DNA from: Bradyrhizobium sp. CCGUVB1N3
GTDB taxonomy: Bacteria; Pseudomonadota; Alphaproteobacteria; Rhizobiales; Xanthobacteraceae
Length of the DNA stretch: 64,000 nucleotides
Assembly: GCF_024199925.1 (NCBI RefSeq)
Contig: NZ_JANADR010000001.1
Span: 7,629,501-7,693,500, forward strand
Direction of reading: 5' to 3'
Positions 43,189 through 51,737 of this stretch are shown here, one piece after another. The notes beneath the pieces were generated by a model. It did not search any database. It was given only the letters and a program-made list of their open reading frames with translations, and was not told the DNA's origin. Positions within the stretch are counted from its first letter, which is position 1. Every line of letters begins with the position of its first letter. The translations under genes and the position numbers were made by a program.

Positions 43189-43520
43189 CTGATATTGAGC
43201 GACGACGAGCGCGCCGGACTGACGTCGTTGACGATGCGGCGGAACGGCGCAGGTGCGGGCTCTAAGAGTCCGGATCGTGCTGACCTGTGCGGAAGGTGGT
43301 CAGAACACGGAAGTGACGGCCAAGCTGGGGCTGGACCGGCAGACCTTAGGCAAGTGGCGGCGGCGTTTTATGGAGCAGCGCGTGGCCGGACTGCACGACG
43401 AGCCGCGCTCCGGCGCGCCGCGCACGATTGACGATGCCCGCATCGAAGCCGTGATCGTGAGAACGTTGGAGAGTTGGCCTGAGAGCGCTACTCATTGGAG
43501 CTCTCGCGACATGGCGAAGA
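43189..43520 (+). pseudogene. IS630-family transposase, N-terminal relic
   Basis: Frames read LSDDERAGLTSLTMRRNGAG then, shifted, RVRIVLTCAEGGQNTEVTAK, LGLDRQTLGKWRRRFMEQRV and AGLHDEPRSGAPRTIDDARI. This is the helix-turn-helix half of an IS630-family transposase. The DDE half is missing after about 43515, where the frame turns to unrelated sequence. Confidence 0.75.
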
Positions 43521-43843
43521 CCAGCGGCCATCCATCGGATCAACCGCGATTGGATTCGCCCCTTCTGCCGGCTCCGAGGCAATCCAGCTGCAACATGGGG
43601 CTTTTACCATCGCGGAGAAAGGCGAACGGCGTGAATACCAAGACTTAATTGTCCGATGAGAGCGTTCGATATTAATAGGTTTAAGAGGACTATACGAAGG
43701 TTTGTAATACACCTTCCTTCGGCTGTGCAGTTCAGTCGCCGATCTCGAAACCGCTCAGGAGCACCTATCGGGGTCGAAATGAATTGCTGTATTTTTGCTC
43801 AATTGTTAACCTCTCCCGCTCGAAAGGCCGGACCGCTACAAGC

Positions 43844-46501
43844 ATGTGTAACCAGCTCACCACGTTCGGACGTTCAGCGATGCAGCTGGTTTTCGGAAGC
43901 GTTGCGCTAGCTGCGGTGACGCTCATGTCCTTGTATATTCACAGCCCTTTCGCAGCGACGGCGTTCGCCTATCTCGTTGTGATATTGCTGTTTTCGCTGA
44001 TGGGCGGCTTCATCGCATCGTCGGTGCTTTCTATCGTCTCTGTCGCTGCGTTAGCCTACTTGTTTACGTCCCCCACGTTCAGTCTCCGGACCGATGACCC
44101 TCAGGACTTTTTGGTGATTGTCACCTTCCTAACCGCCTCAATTGTCGGAACGCACCTGATCGGAAAAGTCCGCCACGAAAGAGAGGCTGCGCGTGAGGCC
44201 GTAGCCAAGCTACGGCACAGAGCGGCCGATCTGCATGACCGCGAGAAGCGCTGGCGTGCAATCTTTGAACATAATCCAGTCATGTACTTCATGGTCGATG
44301 AAGCCGGAACGGTCCTCAACGTCAATACTTTCGGCGCGACTCAACTCGGCTATGCTCCTGCGCAGCTGGTCGGCCTATCCGTGCTGAATGTCTTTCTGAA
44401 AGAAGATCGTGAGGTCGTTCGCAAACGTATCGGGCAGTGTCTTACAAATATCGGCCAATCGCACACCTGGGACATCCAGAAGATCAGGAAGGACGGTTCG
44501 GTGCTGTGGGTGCGCGAAAACGCCAAAGCCATGCTGTGGGCCGATGACAAGCCCATCGTCCTCATTGCCTGCGAAGATATCACCGAGCAGAAGCGGACTG
44601 AACTTGCTCTGCAGCGGAGTGAAGCCTATTTGGCCCAGGCGCAGGAATTGAGCCATACTGGCAGCTTCGGCTGGAACGTCGCCACCGGCGAGGTCGTTTG
44701 GTCTAAGGAGGTTTTTCGGATTTTCCAATACGATCCGGAGACGAAAGTGACACCGCAACACGTCCTTAACCGCGTCCACCCAGAAGATAAGGCTGCCGTC
44801 CAAGAGACGCTAGATCGAGCGTTTCAAGGCCAGGATTTCGAGCATGAATACCGACTGCAGATGCCCGACGGGTCGGTAAAGCACATTCACACGCTGGCAC
44901 GGGCCACGAAAACCGCGTCTGGCGATATCGAGTTCGTCGGGGCGGCGACGGACATCACGGCAGCCAAGCAGACGGAACAGCAGTTGCGCCGTAGCGAGGC
45001 CTATCTGGCCGACGCGCAGCAGCTCAGTCGCACGGGCACTTGGTCCTGGGACTGCCGTCGTCACTGTTTTGCGTATCGCTCCGCCGAAGTCAGTCGTCTG
45101 TTTGGCTTCGATCCGGACGAGCCTGTATCGCTTGAGGCCATCCGGTCGCGTATTCATCCAGATGACTTGGCGCCGCAGCAGGAAGTGCAGCGTCAGGCTA
45201 TCGAACAGAAGGCAGGTAACTTCGAGTATGATTTCCGAATCCGTCTTCCCGATGGCACGATAAGGCACATACACTCAGTTGCGCACGCCGTGTTGGGAAG
45301 CGATGGCGACACCGTCGAACTCATCGGAACGCATATGGATGTCACCGAGCAACACGCAGCCAGGGAACGGTTGGAAAACACCCTTGCCGCGCTGCGTGAG
45401 AGCGAGCAGCGCTTTCGTGACTACGCCGAAACTGCTTCCGACTGGCTCTGGGAGACCGGGCCGGACCACCTGGTCACCCACTTATCGGAGCACGCCAGCG
45501 CTACGGGCATCATGGCCACACGGCTCATCGGCTTGCCTCGCTGGGAAATTGCGTGCGACGTCGACGAAGACCCCGAGAAGTGGCGGCAGCATCGGGCGAC
45601 GCTAGACGCACATCTGCCGTTTCGTGATCTCGTCTATCGCGCTGTCAATAGGACCGGGACTCCGATCTACGTCCGGACCAGCGGCAAGCCGTTTTTTGAT
45701 GTAAGCGGCAACTTTCTCGGCTACCGAGGCGTCAGCACCGACATCACCGCGAAGATCCGCGCAGATCAGGCCGAACAAGAGCTGCGGAAGGCACAGGCGG
45801 ATCTTGCGCATGTATCGCGCGTGACGACGCTGGGGGAACTAACAGCCTCCATCGCCCACGAAGTAAACCAGCCGCTCTCCGCCATTGTCAGCAACGCCGA
45901 TGCGTGCCTCGCTTGGATGGGGCACGAAATTCCTGAGCTTTCCGCCGCGCGCAGATCGGTGGAGTGGATCGTCAAAGACGCGATCCGGGCAAGCGAGGTG
46001 ATCCGCAGGGTCCGCGCACTTGCGAAGAAAGGCGAGATTGAGATGGTATCGCTCGATGTCAATGACGTCGTTAAGGAGGCCATCACGTTGGTGACACGTG
46101 AGCTGGTCAATCACCAAGTGACCTTGCGAACCGAGTTGACCCCAATGCTTCCCACGATTCTTGGTGACCGGATTCAGCTGCAACAGGTGATCATCAATCT
46201 GGTGACGAACGGGATCGAGGCCATGCAAGCGGTTGACGATCGAGCGCGCGGACTGGTGATCCAATCATCCAGGGACGGTGAGGGGCGCGTGCAGCTCTCC
46301 GTGACCGATTGCGGCGCCGGGATCGCTGAGGAAGATAGGGATCGCATCTTAGATCCGTTCTTCACCACCAAAACGAGCGGCCTTGGAATGGGGCTGTCGA
46401 TCTGTCGTTCGATCGTGGAAGCTCACGGAGGGCGCCTGTCAATCGTCCGCAACCAAGGGCCGGGCGCGACCTTTCAATTTGCCCTGCCGATCGTGTCGTG
46501 A
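43844..46501 (+). CDS. PAS-domain sensor histidine kinase
   Basis: An 885-residue membrane sensor kinase. The N-terminal DUF4118-like membrane region ([39 protein letters not shown] and a third segment) is followed by about four PAS domains. They start near [60 protein letters not shown] and [21 protein letters not shown] HisKA domain follows, with the phosphorylated His near residue 672 ([13 protein letters not shown]), then an HATPase with N-box ([11 protein letters not shown]), DCGAGI and GLGMGLSI. The type resembles FixL/NodV-like kinases. A TTG start at 43784 is possible. A response-regulator gene overlaps its stop but is truncated. Confidence 0.88.
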   Translation: MCNQLTTFGRSAMQLVFGSVALAAVTLMSLYIHSPFAATAFAYLVVILLFSLMGGFIASSVLSIVSVAALAYLFTSPTFSLRTDDPQDFLVIVTFLTASIVGTHLIGKVRHEREAAREAVAKLRHRAADLHDREKRWRAIFEHNPVMYFMVDEAGTVLNVNTFGATQLGYAPAQLVGLSVLNVFLKEDREVVRKRIGQCLTNIGQSHTWDIQKIRKDGSVLWVRENAKAMLWADDKPIVLIACEDITEQKRTELALQRSEAYLAQAQELSHTGSFGWNVATGEVVWSKEVFRIFQYDPETKVTPQHVLNRVHPEDKAAVQETLDRAFQGQDFEHEYRLQMPDGSVKHIHTLARATKTASGDIEFVGAATDITAAKQTEQQLRRSEAYLADAQQLSRTGTWSWDCRRHCFAYRSAEVSRLFGFDPDEPVSLEAIRSRIHPDDLAPQQEVQRQAIEQKAGNFEYDFRIRLPDGTIRHIHSVAHAVLGSDGDTVELIGTHMDVTEQHAARERLENTLAALRESEQRFRDYAETASDWLWETGPDHLVTHLSEHASATGIMATRLIGLPRWEIACDVDEDPEKWRQHRATLDAHLPFRDLVYRAVNRTGTPIYVRTSGKPFFDVSGNFLGYRGVSTDITAKIRADQAEQELRKAQADLAHVSRVTTLGELTASIAHEVNQPLSAIVSNADACLAWMGHEIPELSAARRSVEWIVKDAIRASEVIRRVRALAKKGEIEMVSLDVNDVVKEAITLVTRELVNHQVTLRTELTPMLPTILGDRIQLQQVIINLVTNGIEAMQAVDDRARGLVIQSSRDGEGRVQLSVTDCGAGIAEEDRDRILDPFFTTKTSGLGMGLSICRSIVEAHGGRLSIVRNQGPGATFQFALPIVS

Positions 46502-46680
46502 CTGGACGCTTTGACGCGCTCGCGAAAGCAGGAAGGCCGATGGGCGACACGATCGTCTTCATGGTCGGGAAGACGCCTCGATGCGTCATTCGAATGTTGG
46601 AACAGTTGATGCAAGGTCATGGCTGGTTTTCGATGTGTTTCCCGATGGCGACGATGTGGTCATTCAAGGCCGACAGTGGC
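46498..46680 (+). pseudogene. Response regulator, truncated N-terminus
   Basis: GTG 46498 overlaps the kinase stop (gtga). It gives an opening [20 protein letters not shown] then FMVGKT; the next frame gives MRHSNV. FixJ/NodW-type regulators begin D-T-I-V-F-V-V-D-D-D, so the aspartate pocket appears replaced by GKT through a small change. The rest of the receiver and the output domain are missing: the sequence runs directly into the 3' end of the second nopX at 46681. The kinase is thus orphaned locally. Confidence 0.5.
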
Positions 46681-48465
46681 TTACGCCGGCTCGGTTTCAA
46701 GCCTCGTCTTCAGGTCGTCCAAATAGTTGTCCGCATAGGATTGCGCTTGCGAGACCGTCAGGTCGATTCCGGTCGTCGCGGCCCCTTCCATCACTGTCTT
46801 CATTAGCCCTTCGCGCATCGCGAATTTGACCTCGGGCCCAGAGATGCAGCCAACGGCCTGCGCCGCGACGTTGAGGCCAGCTTCTTCGAGCGCTTGCTTC
46901 ATATTGCCCCCGCTAATGGCGGTGTGCAAAAGGTTCGCTGCTTGCGACTCGCACTCGATCACCATTGATGCTGCATCGGCCAGTTCGCCCAGCCCCGGAA
47001 TGAAACCGAGCAAACCGACCGCCGTGGCGGTCCAATCAAGCACCTTCGAGCCCACTTTGGCCACGCCGTCGAGCGCATGCATGAGGGCCCCGCCGTTCTT
47101 CTTGTGAGATTTAATGTCGGGCTGGTCGGCCACGCCTGCCATCATGTCCGCGACAGCGCTCTGATCGGCAACGGTCTTGGGGAGGTGGGTCTTTGTCTGC
47201 TGGACGGTGTGGTTCGCAGCCGACATGTTGCTGTAGAAGTGCGTAAAGTCGTTGCTGCTGATATTGCCGGAATCGACCGTATGCCCGCCGCCGAAGTCGA
47301 AGAACTTGTGATGGGTCTTGTAGCCCGTAATCGAATTGTTTAGCAGGCCGAACAACACGGGATCAGAGAGCAGCTGTGACGCCGCTTGTCGTACCTTCGG
47401 GTCGAGAGTTTTGTCGCCCACCATGCTCGCCAACTTCTCTCGTGTCAGGACGCCGCCCCCGAAGAAGGCATCCTGATTCTTGTTGATCGTGCCGAGCGTG
47501 TCCAGCTCGCTTTGCGAGAGGTTCATCGACGACGAGGCGACTTGCAGGAAGTCTTCCTTGTGGACTTTATCAATCGCGCCACCGTACAACTGCTTCCAGT
47601 TGTCCGGATGGTCGAGGAAGTATTGGGCCGCCGCGATCACCTGGGGCGGACACTTGCCGGATTGGGCGTTGCCGTCGACGATCCCCTTGAAATCGTCCAG
47701 GCTCAAATTCTTGGGCAGGTAGTCAGAATACTTGTACAGCTCGCGCAATGCATCACTCAAGGTCATGACCGACGGTTGTCCATTCCCGGTGCCGTCGGAT
47801 GGAATATAGTTCTGCTCGTAGCTGTGCGCCTGCTGCTCCTGGAATGTAGCAACCTGCGAGTGGCTGTCGGAAAACTCGGACAGATCCTTGTCCTTGATCT
47901 TGCCTCCGCAGCGGCCGTCGCCTTGGGAGCCAATCGCGTAGAAGAGCTCTGGGTCGCGCCGCAATCCGTTGATCGCCTCCTTCAGATCCGGCGGCGTCGA
48001 CGGATCGTTGGCCTTGTCTGCCAGCGAGTCCCAGCTGAGCGGGCATTGGTCCTTGTGCCGGTTCAACACTGCCACGATCTGCAACTCGGCAATGGTCAGC
48101 GTGCCGCCATTCCACGTGATCCTCGAGCTTGGCACCGGAGCGGTCGGTAGATCTGCAGGCTCAGCCGTCGCCGATGTGCCGCTTGAGGAGGGAAGGGGCT
48201 CGCCCCGCTCCATTGCCTCGATCGCCGCCTTCACCTGCGCGGGCAGGTGGTCCAGCGGATCCTCTGGCATAGGCAGCTTTGGGTGCAGTAGGTCCGGTGA
48301 CGGGGGGGGCGCGTCGGCTTGGTCGTCCCGCGCGCAAACGGACACCATTGCCGCGAATGTCGAAGGTTCCCCTTGCCGAATCTGGTCGGGCGTGTGCGCG
48401 GAAGGTCCTAACGCCGACAGAGCTGGATTTGCACTGGCTGGTAGCGAAAAGTTATTGAGCTGCAT
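46681..48465 (-). CDS. nopX: T3SS translocator NopX (NolX/HrpF family), copy 2
   Basis: A 594-residue NopX. The N-terminus MQLNNFSLPASANPALSALG begins the same way as copy 1, and the central and C-terminal parts are nearly the same (AVLNRHKDQCPLSWD, NSITGYKTHHKFFDFGGGH, GFIPGLGELADAASM). It differs mainly in the first 200 residues. The frame is intact. A good tts box lies 63-90 bp upstream on the same strand (48528-48555). It is transcribed divergently from the nopC-nopA operon, an arrangement of two tts promoters about 470 bp apart. Confidence 0.9.
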   Translation of the reverse strand: MQLNNFSLPASANPALSALGPSAHTPDQIRQGEPSTFAAMVSVCARDDQADAPPPSPDLLHPKLPMPEDPLDHLPAQVKAAIEAMERGEPLPSSSGTSATAEPADLPTAPVPSSRITWNGGTLTIAELQIVAVLNRHKDQCPLSWDSLADKANDPSTPPDLKEAINGLRRDPELFYAIGSQGDGRCGGKIKDKDLSEFSDSHSQVATFQEQQAHSYEQNYIPSDGTGNGQPSVMTLSDALRELYKYSDYLPKNLSLDDFKGIVDGNAQSGKCPPQVIAAAQYFLDHPDNWKQLYGGAIDKVHKEDFLQVASSSMNLSQSELDTLGTINKNQDAFFGGGVLTREKLASMVGDKTLDPKVRQAASQLLSDPVLFGLLNNSITGYKTHHKFFDFGGGHTVDSGNISSNDFTHFYSNMSAANHTVQQTKTHLPKTVADQSAVADMMAGVADQPDIKSHKKNGGALMHALDGVAKVGSKVLDWTATAVGLLGFIPGLGELADAASMVIECESQAANLLHTAISGGNMKQALEEAGLNVAAQAVGCISGPEVKFAMREGLMKTVMEGAATTGIDLTVSQAQSYADNYLDDLKTRLETEPA

Positions 48466-48527
48466 GTGAGTACATTTCCATTGCGGTCAACGGGCGGGAT
48501 CGGCGGTTAGAGATCAAGGCTACGTGA

Positions 48528-48555
48528 TAGGCACACAAGCTTTCGACAAGCTGAC
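48528..48555 (-). promoter_or_regulatory. tts box of nopX copy 2
   Basis: On the minus strand the site starts gtcagcttgtcgaaagcttg and ends gtgcctatc, a close match to the consensus, 63 bp before the nopX ATG. Confidence 0.85.
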
Positions 48556-49024
48556 GAGTCTCAGAATCAAAGAAGGCTTGCGCAGCGCCGCGCGGCCATC
48601 TTGATTTCTCCAGGCGGCGCTGAGTGTTCGTCTCCGGCCGCGCACATGCGGCATGACGCTCGCCTGATGTGGCATGCTGGAAGCATAAGGCCCCTCCGGT
48701 CATCCAGTTGCAAATGACCATCGTCGAGGAGCCGCAAACAACATCACCACCGAGTCTCGCGTCGGCATTTCCGACTGCGCGTGGTTGCGTCTGCGCCTCG
48801 CCATTCACCATCGAGCGCGCGATTCGCAAATATGACGATGTGTGAGCATGGCAATGTGTGAGCGGATCGAGCGAAGTCTGTCGGGCGCTCGTCGGAGATG
48901 TTGTAGAGCCTAAAAGGCGCGGCCGAGAACGCGCGCGGTGGCGGATCCCGCATGTACCCGCGAATCCGTCCTCTCACCTCGGCGGTGAAGTTGAATGAGA
49001 TAGTTTCCCGATCCGTCCTTCGAC
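48556..49024. other. Divergent promoter region, no gene seen
   Basis: Spacer between the two divergent tts boxes. Only overlapping shadow frames without motifs are present. Confidence 0.45.
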
Positions 49025-49052
49025 GTCAGCTTCTCGACAGCTAATCCCGTTA
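49025..49052 (+). promoter_or_regulatory. tts box of the nopC-nopA-rhcV operon
   Basis: Site starting gtcagcttctcgacagctaa and ending tcccgtta, 70 bp before the nopC-like ATG at 49122. One base differs from the central TCGAAAGCT. Confidence 0.85.
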
Positions 49053-49121
49053 GCGTAAGCAACGTGGATCGCTCGGTAGGTGATGCCACCTTTCTGATGG
49101 AACTAAAATGAGAGGCACCAG

Positions 49122-49307
49122 ATGGCAGGCGCAATCGAAAGCGTGGTTCGTACCACTTCTGATAGTGGCAGCTCGCAGTCTGCAGCTGATCGTCAAAACT
49201 TAGAATCGGCTTTTGGTTCGGTTCTTAACATGGTCGCGATTCAGTGTGTGGAGCGAAACATGGCAAATCTTCACGAAGCCGTATCTGAAACAGATGAGGA
49301 TTCCTGA
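49122..49307 (+). CDS. nopC: NopC-like small secreted protein
   Basis: A 61-residue ORF, MAGAIESVVRTTSDSGSSQS then AADRQNLESAFGSVLNMVAI, ending SETDEDS, preceded by gagaggcacc. Being the first gene after the tts box and directly upstream of the nopA-like gene, it occupies the place of nopC in other rhizobia. NopC is reported to be secreted and to act as an effector. It is shorter than the NopC of Sinorhizobium fredii as I remember it (about 99 residues), so the identity rests mainly on position. It has Ser-rich N-terminal and helical C-terminal halves. Confidence 0.6.
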   Translation: MAGAIESVVRTTSDSGSSQSAADRQNLESAFGSVLNMVAIQCVERNMANLHEAVSETDEDS

Positions 49308-49329
49308 CGTCGAAATCTCCGACGTCAGG
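49303..49329 (+). promoter_or_regulatory. Intercistronic stem-loop between nopC and nopA
   Basis: cctgacgtc (49303-49311) and gacgtcagg (49321-49329) form a perfect 9-bp stem with a 9-base loop. It overlaps the nopC stop codon (tga at 49305-49307). There is no T-run, so attenuation or RNA stabilisation is more likely than full termination. Confidence 0.55.
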
Positions 49330-49377
49330 GGTGTGTCGCCATTCGTGGCGGCAGGTTCAAAACAGAAGGTGAGCGAT

Positions 49378-49698
49378 ATGACGAAAATAACTAGTGCCAG
49401 CTCTTCTCATGCTGACCATGACAACCATGACAGCAAGGTTGATAACAAGACTGCTACCAAGCCCGGAGATTCCGGTGGCGGGGCCCCAGCGCCTGGCGCT
49501 GCGCCTGGGGCTGGGGCTGCCGCATCTGGGCCTGGGGCTGTGCTCGATCAGGTTGGTGGGGCGGCGACCTTCGAGGCGCTGATCGCACAGTTGAAGGCTG
49601 TTAATCAGCAAGCCATGGTGCAGGACATGCGGTTGCGTGCGCTGTCGACCGAGCTATCGAGTGAGAGGAAGGCGGCGAGCGAGCGGGCTAGCGGCTGA
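49378..49698 (+). CDS. nopA: NopA-like T3SS pilus protein
   Basis: A 106-residue protein. The N-terminal half is Ser/His/Asp-rich then Gly/Ala/Pro-rich (PGDSGGGAPAPGAAPGAGAA), a low-complexity linker. The C-terminal half is an amphipathic helix (FEALIAQLKAVNQQAMVQDM, RLRALSTELSSERKAASE) like the polymerising helix of HrpE/NopA-type pilins. NopA is the main surface-pilus subunit. The start ATG has ggtgag upstream. It lies between nopC and sctD, as in other rhizobial T3SS clusters. The long linker makes it larger than typical NopA (about 70). Confidence 0.6.
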   Translation: MTKITSASSSHADHDNHDSKVDNKTATKPGDSGGGAPAPGAAPGAGAAASGPGAVLDQVGGAATFEALIAQLKAVNQQAMVQDMRLRALSTELSSERKAASERASG

Positions 49699-49821
49699 CC
49701 CTGGAAGGCGGGGCGAGTCTTCGCTCCGCTTTTTCCGTCGTGGCGGCGATGTGAGGCGCGCAGCCTGGCAATGCGCCGTGCCGCAATCGCCTGTCGTGCT
49801 CCTTGGTTCGGAGGATTGTCC

Positions 49822-50715
49822 GTGGATGAGGCTGCTGCCTCCTTGCATTTCGAGGTGCTATCTGGGCTTTATGCCGGTCTAAGCGGAAAGGCGGCTGCCG
49901 GAGCGAGCCTTATCGGTAGTGGCCTTGACGCAGATATGGTCTTCGTCGAGCAAGGGCTTGAGCCGCATCACCTTCGTATCGCGCTTGTTGGGAATTCAAT
50001 CGAGATTGAGGCTCTTGCAGCCGTAAGCGCCCCAGAGGGCGAAGAGGATATCGCCGCAGGTGGACGCGTTGTTCTTTCTCTTCCCGGCGTCGTTCGCGCA
50101 GGCGCGATGTCAATTCGCTGGTCGATCCAGAACGCAGTTGAGGTTCGCTCGACCAGCCTATCGCGCGCTTCGATCTCAGCGCTCGCCATCGTGCTGCTCG
50201 CCTTTCTTGGTCTAGGCGCTCTCTCGACCGTTTTCTTCAAGGCCAGCGGAAGTGCACCGAGCGCCATTGCGCCGCCTGCCGCCGAGCTTGTGCCCAAGCT
50301 GGGCATGAACAGACCTGATGATCGGCGAGCTCAGGCCGCAGCCGAAGTGCTGAAACAGGAAGTTGATAAGGCCGGCCTGCTCGATATCAGGGTCGGTTCT
50401 GGGCCGGGTTTTGTGAGCGCTGAGGGAACAGTAACGCCCGCAGCGGTTACGAAATGGCAGGAGCTCCAGCAATGGTTTGATGGTCGTACAAACGGTGCGG
50501 TGGCACTGGTGAACGGAGTCGTGGTCAAGGAGGACAAGCAGCCATCCGCAATCGCTGTCGAAGCTGTTTGGCACGGAACCGAGCCCTATCTCCTTATCGG
50601 TGGACAGAAGTATTTCGTCGGCGCTCTGTTGGCCGACGGATGGGCGGTCAATCGAATCGAGGAGGGGCGTGTGCTGCTAAGCCGCAATGGCCGTTTTGCT
50701 GCCATCCCCTATTAG
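49822..50715 (+). CDS. sctD: T3SS inner-membrane ring protein SctD (y4yQ type)
   Basis: A 297-residue protein with an FHA-like cytoplasmic domain (LHFEVLSGLYAGLSGKAAAG, GLDADMVFVEQGLEPHHLRI), a single membrane helix (ISALAIVLLAFLGLGALSTV) and a periplasmic ring-building part (LDIRVGSGPGFVSAEGTVTP, ending RNGRFAAIPY). This matches SctD/YscD/HrpQ, which forms the inner-membrane ring with SctJ. GTG 49822 is preferred because ggagg stands 8 bp before it; the longer frame from 49771 lacks this. The gene is in the position of y4yQ of NGR234. Confidence 0.82.
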   Translation: MDEAAASLHFEVLSGLYAGLSGKAAAGASLIGSGLDADMVFVEQGLEPHHLRIALVGNSIEIEALAAVSAPEGEEDIAAGGRVVLSLPGVVRAGAMSIRWSIQNAVEVRSTSLSRASISALAIVLLAFLGLGALSTVFFKASGSAPSAIAPPAAELVPKLGMNRPDDRRAQAAAEVLKQEVDKAGLLDIRVGSGPGFVSAEGTVTPAAVTKWQELQQWFDGRTNGAVALVNGVVVKEDKQPSAIAVEAVWHGTEPYLLIGGQKYFVGALLADGWAVNRIEEGRVLLSRNGRFAAIPY

Positions 50716-50751
50716 ACTTTCCGGACTCGAAGGAAGGATAAGGAGAGCGTC

Positions 50752-51291
50752 ATGTCAAAGCTGTCCCACTACGATGTCGGGCCTGGCAGTGTTTCGCAGC
50801 GGCCAAACGAGGACCATCATGCGCCGGTCATCGGGCCGACCATTTTCCAACCCAACAAGATTGACATCGACAGTGCTTGCACTGGTGGTGAGAAGGAGCC
50901 GGCGTCGATCTGGCGCGAGCTGAACGCATCGTATAAACCGCCGGATGTAGCAATAAAAGCCATAGGGGAGGCCAAAGATATTGATGCAGTCGGGCGCGTC
51001 AGTCTCAACGAGATACGCACTCGCAATTACGAGATCGAGCCGCCCGCGGTGGCGGCGTCGCTCTATGGGCGCGGTATCGCGCATGATCTGCTCTCCTTCG
51101 TCACGCCAAGGCTGCGTCATCCGGACATGCTGCGGGCAGAGCGGTATGGCATTCTTTTGGAACGTCTCGCCCATAAGCTGGCGGCCGCGCCTGCGGATTC
51201 GATGGCGCACGAAGGTGTCGTCGTCCTGCAGCAGGGACTGCTGTGGTTGGCGCTGCTTCGGCAAAACCGGAACAGCTTGATCGAAGTCTAA
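50752..51291 (+). CDS. Conserved T3SS-cluster protein of unknown function
   Basis: A 179-residue soluble protein: MSKLSHYDVGPGSVSQRPNE, a central PASIWRELNASYKPPDVAIK and a helical C-terminus (FVTPRLRHPDMLRAERYGIL, LERLAHKLAAA, VVLQQGLLWLALLRQNRNS). A ggaaggataagg ribosome-binding site precedes ATG 50752. It ends 2 bp before the next gene. Position between sctD and the TPR protein suggests a role in secretion, perhaps a sorting-platform or chaperone part, but I recognise no family. Confidence 0.8.
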   Translation: MSKLSHYDVGPGSVSQRPNEDHHAPVIGPTIFQPNKIDIDSACTGGEKEPASIWRELNASYKPPDVAIKAIGEAKDIDAVGRVSLNEIRTRNYEIEPPAVAASLYGRGIAHDLLSFVTPRLRHPDMLRAERYGILLERLAHKLAAAPADSMAHEGVVVLQQGLLWLALLRQNRNSLIEV

Positions 51292-51293
51292 TA

Positions 51294-51737
51294 ATGTCCA
51301 ACTCCGATGGAGCTCAACGGACGACAGATGTTTCCAAATCCGATAACGTCTCGCTGAGTGCCGGACAGGAACGCGATTTGCTTTGTGCCCTTTCCTATCT
51401 GTATCTTGCATGTGGGCAGAGCGCAGAATGCCTGGCTCTCTTGCGGCTCATCGTCCGCGACGACTCTCAAGATGTCGATCTGCTGCGGATTCTCGCCTAC
51501 GCCCTCATCTCGGAAGGCCTCGGCGATGAAGCGCTGCCGATCCTGGATAGGCTGGACGCACTTGATGATGAATCGTCTTCGCGCGCCTCTTTGATGCTCT
51601 TGCGTAGCCATGCGCTGCGGCGGGCCGGCCTCATAGACGAGGCACGCGCGGTTTTCCAAAACTATGTTTCGTTGCGTGACAGCAACGGCCCTATCAACCA
51701 ACGATCGGAAGGTCCCCATGGCCAGCGTCCTGCGTAA
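51294..51737 (+). CDS. TPR-type T3SS chaperone-like protein (SctG-like)
   Basis: A 147-residue protein with tetratricopeptide-like helix pairs: LLCALSYLYLACGQSAECLA, LLRLIVRDDSQDVDLLRILA, YALISEGLGDEALPILDRLD and MLLRSHALRRAGLIDEARAV. YscG/HrpG-like TPR proteins chaperone needle or pilus subunits. It starts 2 bp after the previous stop, and its end overlaps rhcV by 20 bp, so translation is coupled. A link to NopA is inference from family and operon. Confidence 0.75.
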   Translation: MSNSDGAQRTTDVSKSDNVSLSAGQERDLLCALSYLYLACGQSAECLALLRLIVRDDSQDVDLLRILAYALISEGLGDEALPILDRLDALDDESSSRASLMLLRSHALRRAGLIDEARAVFQNYVSLRDSNGPINQRSEGPHGQRPA

